64,000 nucleotides of DNA from assembly GCF_001880325.1 (NCBI RefSeq), contig NZ_CP016312.1, positions 1,178,001 through 1,242,000 of the forward strand, given 5' to 3'. Source of the stretch: Thermus brockianus (lineage in GTDB: Bacteria; Deinococcota; Deinococci; Deinococcales; Thermaceae). The translations under genes and the position numbers were made by a program. The notes below the pieces were generated by a model that saw only the letters and a program-made list of their open reading frames with translations, ran no database searches and was not told the DNA's origin. Below are positions 16,498 through 23,510 of the stretch, piece by piece (within the stretch, counting starts at the first letter, position 1; the number at the start of each line of letters is the position of its first letter).

Positions 16498-17766
16498 ATG
16501 CCAAGGATATGGAGTGTTTTCCTCCTTTTCCTTCCCGCCCTGGCCCAGGGGATGGACCTTAAGACCTGGGTGCGGGAAAGCCCAAGCTACCAAGCCCTCC
16601 TCCTGCAAAGGGCCCAGGCCGAGGCCACCTGGGAGGCCGCCCAAAAGGGCCTTGCCCCTACCCTTACGCCTCAAGGGAACTATAGCCGAAGCCTTTTGGG
16701 GCAGGAAAGCCTGGCCCTGGGCCTAGGGGGAAGCATGGCCCTGCCCTGGGGGCAGGCCCAGGATAACCTTAGGGGAGCAGAAATCACCTACAAGAAGGCC
16801 CTTTTGGACCTCCTCTCCCAGGGAAACCTCCTCTTCCAGACAGCCCTTTCCCAGTACCTGGACACCTACCTGGCTGCTTTGGACCAGGCCTTGGCGCAAA
16901 AGCGCCTGGCTTGGCGGGAGGCCCAGCTCAAGGCAGTGCGGGACCAGCGGGAGAAGGGCCAGGCCACCTTCCAGGATCTCCTGGATGCGGAGGGTAATCT
17001 GGCGGAGGCTCAGGCGGAGGCCCTGCGGGCGCAACTGGCCCTCAGCCTGGCCCAGGCCCGGCTCCAGGCCACCTTGGGTCGGGCGGTGGCGGTGGAGGCC
17101 TTGCCCCCCTTGCCCCAAGAAACCCTCTCCCTGGAAAGGGTTTTGACCTTCCTGGAGGAGCGGCCCGATGTGCAAAAGGCCAGGCTTGCCCTGGAGGAGG
17201 CGGAGGAGGCCCTGGCTCAAGCCCGGCGGGAGCGGGCATGGCCAGAGGTTTCCGTAAGCCTCACGGCCCAAGAGGGTAATGCCGCCCTAAGCCTCGGGCT
17301 TAATCTGAAGACGGGGGTTTTAAACTACGGGGCTCAGTACACCGTCCTAGGCACGGGCGGAAATGGGGGGGTGGCTTTCCAGGTGCAGGCGGGTATTCCC
17401 CTCTTAAGCCCCGTCCAGGATGCGGGAGTCGCCCTTCAGGAAAAGGCCTTGGCCCAAGCTCGCTTGGCCCTGGAAAGTGCAAGAAGGGCGGCGGAATTGG
17501 ACCTCCGCGCCAAGTACCAAGCCCTTCTCCAGGCCCAAGCCCAGGTGGAGGTTGCAGCCAAGGCCCTGGCGGGGGCGGAGAACTCCTTGGCGGTGGCGCA
17601 AAAGCGCCTCGAGGCGGGGACGGGTACCGTCCTGGAAGTTATGCAGGCCGAGGTGGGCCTCCTGCAGGCCCGCCGCACCCTGGAGGGGGCCAAGGCCGCT
17701 CTCCTCCAGGCCTACTACGCCTTATGGGATGCCATGGGGCAGGATCTCGTGGGAGGTGAACGGTGA
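16498..17766 (+). CDS. TolC-family outer membrane efflux protein
   Basis: The 422-aa protein has a signal peptide ending ALAQG and two TolC-type repeats. Each repeat has an outer-membrane strand pair (around GLAPTLTPQGNYSRS and AWPEVSVSLTAQEGN...GVAFQVQAGIPL) followed by long Ala/Leu/Gln coiled coils. It should trimerise as the outer channel for the MacA/MacB-type pump encoded downstream. Its GTGA stop overlaps the start of the second TolC-like gene. Confidence 0.88.
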   Translation: MPRIWSVFLLFLPALAQGMDLKTWVRESPSYQALLLQRAQAEATWEAAQKGLAPTLTPQGNYSRSLLGQESLALGLGGSMALPWGQAQDNLRGAEITYKKALLDLLSQGNLLFQTALSQYLDTYLAALDQALAQKRLAWREAQLKAVRDQREKGQATFQDLLDAEGNLAEAQAEALRAQLALSLAQARLQATLGRAVAVEALPPLPQETLSLERVLTFLEERPDVQKARLALEEAEEALAQARRERAWPEVSVSLTAQEGNAALSLGLNLKTGVLNYGAQYTVLGTGGNGGVAFQVQAGIPLLSPVQDAGVALQEKALAQARLALESARRAAELDLRAKYQALLQAQAQVEVAAKALAGAENSLAVAQKRLEAGTGTVLEVMQAEVGLLQARRTLEGAKAALLQAYYALWDAMGQDLVGGER

Positions 17767-18797
17767 GGCGAACCCTAGCGTTTCTTTTTACGGCAACCTT
17801 GGCCCTTGCCCAAGGGAACCTGAGCTTCCAAGAGGCCTTACAGCAAGCCCTGAAGCAAAACCCCTCGTACCAGAACGCCCTCTTGGCCCGGGAAAGCGCC
17901 TTAACAGAACTCAAGGCCCTGGAGGCGGACCCGAGCACCCTGGTTCTTCCCCTTACCCAGGCCCGGCAAGCCCTGGTCCTAGCGGAAGCGCAGGTGGGGG
18001 CAAGCCGCCTGAGCCTCCTGCAAAGCTTCCTTTCGGCCTACACCGCCCTTCTGGAGGCCCAGGCCAACGAGGGGGTGCTCCAAGCCAACCGCGCCTTGGC
18101 CGAGCGTAACCTGCAGATTGCCCGGGCCCGCCGCCAAGCGGGCAACGCCACCGAACTGGACGTGGCCAAAGCGGAAACCGCCTTGAGGTCGGCGGAAATC
18201 GCCCTGAAGAACGCCGAGGCCCAGGGCCCTGCCCTCCTTAAGGCCCTAGAGGCAGCCTTGGGATCTTCCTTGCCGAGGGAGCCGCAGCTTGCCCCCCTGC
18301 CCCAGCCCAAGGCCCTAGGGGTGGACCTGGCCGCTTTGCGGGAGGGGCTTGAGGAAAGGCTTCCGAGTCTGGTCCAGGCTCGGCAGGCCCTGGAACTGGC
18401 TGAGCTCCAGGTGCGCCTTTCCGACAACGACTATACCCCCCGCCTCACCCTGGAAAAGGCCAAGGCCAGCCGGGATAACGCCCAAAAAGCTTTGGAGAAC
18501 GCCAGAGCTCAAGCGCTTTCCGCCCTGGAAGCAGCCTATGCCCAGGCCCAAGCCGCTTGGGGCCAGGTGCTCACCGCCCGGGAAAACCTCGCCAACCAGG
18601 AGAGGACCCTGGAGGTGGCCCGCAAGGCATTCCAGGCTGGGACCATCAGCCGCGTGGAGTTGGAGCAGGAGGAGGTGAATCTGGCCCAGGCCCGCTACAA
18701 CCTGTTGGTGGCCCAAAACGCCTACTGGAAGGCTTTGGCCGCCTTAAGCGTGGCGGCAGGGCAGGATCTTACCGGGCTTTTGGAGGTGGGACCATGA
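17763..18797 (+). CDS. Short TolC-like protein lacking the beta-barrel segments
   Basis: The 344-aa product has a signal peptide (FLFTATLALAQG) and TolC-type coiled coils in two repeats, but is about 80 residues shorter than its neighbour. The places where the strands should insert are only LEADPSTLVLPL in repeat one and SDNDYTPRLTLEKA in repeat two, too short to cross the outer membrane twice. It seems to be a periplasmic helical tube or adaptor related to TolC. A GGAGGTGA precedes its GTG start, and its stop overlaps the membrane-fusion gene. Confidence 0.82.
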   Translation: MRRTLAFLFTATLALAQGNLSFQEALQQALKQNPSYQNALLARESALTELKALEADPSTLVLPLTQARQALVLAEAQVGASRLSLLQSFLSAYTALLEAQANEGVLQANRALAERNLQIARARRQAGNATELDVAKAETALRSAEIALKNAEAQGPALLKALEAALGSSLPREPQLAPLPQPKALGVDLAALREGLEERLPSLVQARQALELAELQVRLSDNDYTPRLTLEKAKASRDNAQKALENARAQALSALEAAYAQAQAAWGQVLTARENLANQERTLEVARKAFQAGTISRVELEQEEVNLAQARYNLLVAQNAYWKALAALSVAAGQDLTGLLEVGP

Positions 18798-20083
18798 GGC
18801 GTTGGTTTCTCCTTCTAGTCCTCCTCGGACTTGGGGTAGGGGGCTACTTTCTCTTGCGCCCCAAGCGGGTGGCCCAGGTAGTGGAGGCCCCCGAGGTCTA
18901 CACCGTGGTCCGGGGGGAGGTGCGGGTGACGGTTTCGGGTTCGGGGAGTCTCGCCCCTTGGCAAACCTTGGACGTGCGCCCCGAGGTGCAGGGCCTCCTT
19001 CGTTCCGTGGTGGAGGAAGGTACCTGGGTGGAGAAGGGCCAGGTCCTGGCTGAGCTGGATCCCACTTCTTTCCGGCAGGCCCTGGAGGAGGCCCAGGCCG
19101 ATCTGGCCAAGGCCGAGGCCGCTCTTGCCAACACTCGGGCGCAAGGGGAAAGTGCCCTTGCTTCCCTCAAGGCTTCCCTGAAGAGCGCCGAGGTGGCCTA
19201 CGCCAACGCCCAGGCGAGCCTGTCCACCGCCCAGAGGAACCTGGAGGCTACCCGTCTCCTCTACCAGGCCGGAGGCGCAAGCCAACAGGCCCTTCTGGAA
19301 GCGGAGGCGGCCTATGCAAGCGCCAGGCGTTCCCTGGAAAACGCCGAGGTGAGCGTCAGGGCACAGCAGGAAGCCTTGGCCCTGCGGGAAGCCCAGCTGC
19401 GGGAGGACCTCCGCATCCAGGAGGCGGCCTTAGTCCAGGCGCGCTTGGCCGTGGCGGAAGCCCAAAGCAATCTGAACAGGACCCGTGTGCGGGCACCCTT
19501 TAGCGGGGTGGTCCTCTCCGTGGCGGCAAGTCCGGGGGTCCAGGTGGGACCCACCTCTACCCTCCTCACGTTGGGCGATTCTTCGCGCTACCGCTTGGTT
19601 CTGGAAGTGGATGAAACGGAGATCGCCCAGGTCAAGGTAGGTCTTCCGGTGAGGGTGAGCCTCGAGGGTCTCCCAGGTCAGACGTTCCAAGGGAGGGTGG
19701 AAGCCATTAGCCCCCAAGGGGAAACGGTGAACAACATCCCCGTTTTTAAGGTTGCTGTAAGCCTTGCTCCGGATCCCCGCTTCCGCTCGGGGATGAGCGC
19801 TGATGGGGAGATCGTGGTGCGGGAGGCTAAGGACGTCTTGGTCATTCCCAAACGGGCAGTGGAACGGGGGCAGGGTGGGGCCTATGTCACCCGTCTCCTT
19901 CCCGATGGCTCTACCGAAAGGGTGCCCGTGACTTTGGGTCTTGAGGACAACACCCGGGTTGCGGTCCTCGAGGGACTAAAGGAAGGGGACCAGGTGATCC
20001 TCTCCAGGAGAGGGGCTACGGGTTCCAATAGCCAGCAGCAACGGCCTCCGGAGCCATTGCCCCTTATGGGGCCTGGGAGGTAG
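18794..20083 (+). CDS. macA: MacA-type membrane fusion protein (RND/HlyD family)
   Basis: The 429-aa adaptor has one N-terminal helix (FLLLVLLGLGVGGYFLL), a lipoyl-type half-motif (RPEVQGLLRSVVEEGTWVEKGQVLAELD), an extended coiled-coil hairpin (about 75-215), the second lipoyl half (RTRVRAPFSGVVLSVAASPG) and C-terminal beta-barrel and membrane-proximal domains. It should bridge the MacB-type ABC pump to the TolC channel. The ATG is chosen because it overlaps the preceding TGA and starts directly at the membrane helix. Confidence 0.92.
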   Translation: MRRWFLLLVLLGLGVGGYFLLRPKRVAQVVEAPEVYTVVRGEVRVTVSGSGSLAPWQTLDVRPEVQGLLRSVVEEGTWVEKGQVLAELDPTSFRQALEEAQADLAKAEAALANTRAQGESALASLKASLKSAEVAYANAQASLSTAQRNLEATRLLYQAGGASQQALLEAEAAYASARRSLENAEVSVRAQQEALALREAQLREDLRIQEAALVQARLAVAEAQSNLNRTRVRAPFSGVVLSVAASPGVQVGPTSTLLTLGDSSRYRLVLEVDETEIAQVKVGLPVRVSLEGLPGQTFQGRVEAISPQGETVNNIPVFKVAVSLAPDPRFRSGMSADGEIVVREAKDVLVIPKRAVERGQGGAYVTRLLPDGSTERVPVTLGLEDNTRVAVLEGLKEGDQVILSRRGATGSNSQQQRPPEPLPLMGPGR

Positions 20084-20085
20084 GC

Positions 20086-20763
20086 GTGCTTCTGGAGCTT
20101 AGGGCGGTGAGGAAGGTTTACCAGATGGGGGAGGAAGTTTTCCCCGCTCTTAAGGGGGTGGACTTGCAAGTGGAGGCTGGGGAGATGCTCGCCATCATGG
20201 GGCCTTCGGGGAGCGGCAAGAGCACCCTCCTCCACATCTTGGGCCTCCTGGACCGGCCCACCGAGGGAGAGTACCGCCTCCTAGGTAAGCCTACCCAAAA
20301 CCTTTCCGAAGGGGAGCGAGCCTACCTGCGCAATCGTTTTTTAGGTTTTGTCTTTCAGGCTTTTTTCCTACTCCCCCGGCTTACTGCTTTGGAGAACGTA
20401 GAGGTACCCTTGACCTACGCTGGCTTCTCTCCTAAGGAGAGGAGACGTAGGGCTTTGGAACTTCTAGAGCGGGTGGGACTTTTGGAAAAAGCCCACAACT
20501 TTCCCAACCAGCTCTCCGGTGGGCAACGGCAGCGGGTAGCCATCGCCCGGGCCCTAGCCCTCAAGCCCCCCCTTCTCCTTGCCGACGAGCCCACGGGGGC
20601 GTTGGACACCAAGACGGGGGAGGAGATCCTTGTCCTTTTTCAGGAGCTAAACCGGGAGGGTACCACGGTTATCGTGGTCACCCACGAGCCTTCGGTGGCG
20701 GAGAAGACAACGAGGGTGATCCGGGTACGAGATGGCGAGATCGTGGCGGACGAGAGGAGGTGA
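20086..20763 (+). CDS. macB: MacB-type ABC transporter ATP-binding protein
   Basis: The 225-aa ATPase starts with GTG two bases after the macA stop. It has Walker [11 protein letters not shown]-loop FVFQAFFLL, signature [15 protein letters not shown], Walker [16 protein letters not shown] and switch His VVTHEPS. The ATPase and permease of this pump are separate genes, rather than fused as in Enterobacteria. It probably drives efflux through the adjacent MacA- and TolC-like proteins. Confidence 0.93.
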   Translation: MLLELRAVRKVYQMGEEVFPALKGVDLQVEAGEMLAIMGPSGSGKSTLLHILGLLDRPTEGEYRLLGKPTQNLSEGERAYLRNRFLGFVFQAFFLLPRLTALENVEVPLTYAGFSPKERRRRALELLERVGLLEKAHNFPNQLSGGQRQRVAIARALALKPPLLLADEPTGALDTKTGEEILVLFQELNREGTTVIVVTHEPSVAEKTTRVIRVRDGEIVADERR

Positions 20764-20766
20764 GGA

Positions 20767-22046
20767 ATGAGGCGGGATGATCCCCAGGAGGTGGTTGCAG
20801 GCCGGGTAGGACTTTCCCTTTCGGAGATGGCCCGTGTGGCGTGGCGGGCTATCGCTGCCAATCCCCTGCGCTCTGCCCTTACCGCCTTGGGAGTGGTGAT
20901 CGGGGTGGCAGCAGTGGTGGCCCTTACCATGGTGGGCCAGGGGACCACCCAGCGGGTTACCCGCTTGCTAGAGGGTCTGGGCACCAACCTCCTCACCGTA
21001 GGTCCTGCCCAAGGGGGAAGGGGGCCAGGGGGAGGCTTGGTGCGTGGGGGCGGACCTGCTACCCTCCCCCTTGCCGACGCCTACGCCATTCAGGAGGCCT
21101 TTGCCGGGGAGGTGGTGGGGGTGGCCCCTGTGGCCCAGGCCAACTTCCAGCTAAAGTACGGGGCCCAAAACCTCCGGGCCACGGTGGTGGGTACCTGGCC
21201 CGACTTTGCCCAAGTCCGCAACGCAGAGCCTGACAGGGGTGGCTTCTTCACTTGGGAAGACGTGGAGGCCCGGCGACGGGTGGCGGTGATCGGTTACGGC
21301 ATCGCCCAGGACCTTTTCGGCGGAGAGGATCCTTTAGGCCAGCGCCTGCGCATTGCCGGCATTCCCTTCACCGTGGTGGGGGTGTTGCCAGATAAGGGCG
21401 ACCAAGGCTTCGTAAGTACCAATTACCAGGTCTATGTCCCCCTTTCCACCTATCTGCAGCGCCTTTCCCGTCCGGAGGCGGGGGGGCTAAGGTGAACACC
21501 ATCTACCTCCAAGGTGCTGACCGCGACCGCCTTAAGGACCTTCAGGAGCACCTTACCCAGTTCCTGGCGCAGCGGCATGGCCTATGGGATCCCCAAAGCT
21601 ACGATTTCTCCGTCACCAACCAGCAAGATGCTTTGGAGAGTGTGAACCAAACTACCAGGGCCATGACCCTTTTCCTAGGAGGGGTGGCAGGCATCAGCCT
21701 CCTGGTGGGGGGCATCGGCATCATGAACATCATGCTGGTTTCCGTTACCGAGCGGACCCGGGAGATCGGAGTACGCAAGGCCCTGGGGGCAAGGCCTCAG
21801 GACATTCTGGGTCAGTTTTTGGCGGAGTCTGTGGTTTTAAGCGTGGGTGGGGGGCTTTTAGGTGTGGCCGTGGGCCTTTTAATGGCTCGGTTTGTGGGCC
21901 AAGCTATCTCGGTAACCCCCGTCTTTTCCCCTACAAGCATCGTTGTTGCCTTCTTTTTTGCCGTGGTGGTGGGGGTCTTCTTTGGGCTTTATCCCGCTTG
22001 GCGGGCAGCCAGGTTGGATCCCGTGGAGGCCCTTCGGTATGAGTAA
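20767..22046 (+). CDS. macB: MacB-type ABC transporter permease, interrupted by a -1 frameshift
   Basis: Two frames (20767-21495 and about 21486-22046) join into a 426-aa MacB permease. The N-terminal helix reads [20 protein letters not shown], a periplasmic domain follows, and three C-terminal helices include the conserved [20 protein letters not shown] loop. The break is at the G run 21480-21486; one extra G turns the false ending EAGGLR into [14 protein letters not shown]. The gene closes the efflux operon of response regulator, kinase, two TolC-like genes, macA and ATPase. Confidence 0.9.
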
Positions 22047-22089
22047 GAAGGGGAGGCTTCCGCCCTCTTCCTAACCCCTGGGACAGGCG

Positions 22090-22665
22090 CTAGCGTAACC
22101 GCTTCAGGGCCTCCTTGATGAGCTCCTGGGCCTTGGCCTTGGGGTTTCGGGCGAGGAGGTCCAGGACCACGCCTCGGGCCTGCCCTTCCTTGAAGCCCAA
22201 GGCGGCGAGGGCCAGGACGGCTTCCTCCGCCGCCTCGCTGGCCACCTTCTCCCCGGTGAGGAGGTGGGGGGGAAGCTTGCCCTTGAGCTCCAGGGCCAGG
22301 CGCTCGGCCAGTTTCCGCCCCACGCCGCTTGCCGAGGTGAGAAGCCTGAGGTCCCCTTCCGCCAGGGCCCGGGCCAGGAGCTTGGGGGTGAGGGCGGAGA
22401 GGAGGGAGAGGGCCACCTTGGGCCCCACCCCGCTTACGGAGAGGAGGAGTTCAAAGAGCGCGAGGCTTTCCTCGTCGGGGAAGGCGTAAAGGGCAAGCCC
22501 CTCCTCCTTGAGCTGCAGGTGGGTATGGACCGCCACCTCCTGGCCCTCCTTGAGGCTTGCCAGGAAGGGGCCCGGGGCCTGGAGGAAAAACCCCACCCCG
22601 CCCACCAGGAGGAGGAAGCCCCCTTCCTCCTTCTTCAGGACGAGGCCTTTGAGGTAGCGGATCAT
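22090..22665 (-). CDS. ruvA: Holliday junction branch migration protein RuvA
   Basis: The 191-aa protein binds four-way DNA junctions as a tetramer and loads the RuvB helicase. It shows the N-terminal OB-fold (MIRYLKGLVLKKEEGGFLLL), two helix-hairpin-helix motifs (LLSVSGVGPKVALSLLSAL and LLTSASGVGRKLAERLALEL), and the C-terminal RuvB-binding domain after an acidic linker (AALGFKEGQARGVVLDL). Its ATG overlaps the stop of the enoyl-CoA hydratase gene. Confidence 0.96.
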   Translation of the reverse strand: MIRYLKGLVLKKEEGGFLLLVGGVGFFLQAPGPFLASLKEGQEVAVHTHLQLKEEGLALYAFPDEESLALFELLLSVSGVGPKVALSLLSALTPKLLARALAEGDLRLLTSASGVGRKLAERLALELKGKLPPHLLTGEKVASEAAEEAVLALAALGFKEGQARGVVLDLLARNPKAKAQELIKEALKRLR

Positions 22666-23426
22666 CGGCCCTGGAAGCGGGGCGGGCGCTTTTCCCGGAA
22701 GGCCCGCACCCCCTCCTCGTGGTCCAGGGTGCGGCCCGCCTCGCCCTGGAGGATGGCCTCGAGGCCCAAGGCCTCCTCCAGGGAAAGCCGGTAGGTTTCC
22801 AAAAGGAGCTTCCGCGTGAGGACATAGGCCCGGGTGGGGCCTTGGGCGAGGGTTTGGGCCAGGGCCAAAGCCTCCTCCATAAGCCTTTCCGCCGGCACCA
22901 CCTTGTGCACCAGGCCCAGGGCCAGGGCCTCCTCCGCGGAGAGGCGGGGGGAGAGGAGGAGGAGTTCCTGCGCCTTGGCAAGCCCCACCAAACGGGGTAG
23001 GAGGAAGCTCATCCCCGAGTCCGGCACCAATCCGATGCGCACGAAGGCGGTGGTGAAGGTGGCCCCAGGGGCGGCGAGGCGCACATCCCCCCAGAGGGCG
23101 AGGCTCATGCCCGCCCCCGCCGCCGGCCCGTTCACCGCCACCACCAGGGGCTTTTCCAGCCCGCTCATGGCCGCTACCACCTTGTTGTAGCGGCGGAGGT
23201 GGGCCTCGTAGTCAGGCTTTTCCTCGCCAAACTCCGTGAGGTCCTGCCCGGCGGAGAAGGCCCGCCCCGCCCCCGTGAGGAGGACGGCCCGCACCCCGGG
23301 GTCCTGGTTGGCCTCGGCCAAGGCCTGGTAGAGCTCCTCTAGGAGGGCGCCCGTGAGGGCGTTGAGCTTTTCTGGCCGGTTTAGGGTGAGGAGGAGGACG
23401 CCTTCGCGCTTTTCCTTCAGGACCAT
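22662..23426 (-). CDS. Enoyl-CoA hydratase/isomerase family protein (PaaG-like)
   Basis: The 254-aa crotonase-fold protein has the N-terminal LTLNRPEKLNAL, the oxyanion-hole segment GAGRAFSAGQDLTEFG and the second segment GPAAGAGMSLALWGDVRLA. GQDL and the Asp-containing VPDSGMSFLLPRLVG resemble PaaG-type ring-opened phenylacetyl-CoA isomerases more than simple enoyl-CoA hydratases; the exact substrate is open. It is coupled to ruvA by an ATGA overlap and divergent from sucA. Confidence 0.88.
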   Translation of the reverse strand: MVLKEKREGVLLLTLNRPEKLNALTGALLEELYQALAEANQDPGVRAVLLTGAGRAFSAGQDLTEFGEEKPDYEAHLRRYNKVVAAMSGLEKPLVVAVNGPAAGAGMSLALWGDVRLAAPGATFTTAFVRIGLVPDSGMSFLLPRLVGLAKAQELLLLSPRLSAEEALALGLVHKVVPAERLMEEALALAQTLAQGPTRAYVLTRKLLLETYRLSLEEALGLEAILQGEAGRTLDHEEGVRAFREKRPPRFQGR

Positions 23427-23452
23427 GGCCCCATTGTAAAGGGTGGGGGCAC

Positions 23453-23492
23453 CTACACCGCTTTTTGGTGTAGCGTAGATAGGGGGTATACA
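23453..23492 (+). promoter_or_regulatory. sucA promoter with CTACACC-N7-GGTGTAG operator
   Basis: Perfect 7-bp inverted arms lie at 23453-23459 and 23467-23473. A TTGGTG -35 box (23465-23470) overlaps the right arm, and a TATACA -10 box (23487-23492) follows with 16-bp spacing. A protein bound here would block RNA polymerase. The site could also affect the divergent enoyl-CoA hydratase/ruvA transcript. Confidence 0.6.
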
Positions 23493-23510
23493 ACCCCCTT
23501 AGGAGGCAGG

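Noticed and set aside
22047-22089. Possible terminator between the macB permease gene and ruvA
   Set aside because: The GAAGGGGAGGC/GCCCTCTTC pairing has several mismatches and no T tract, so it is not called.
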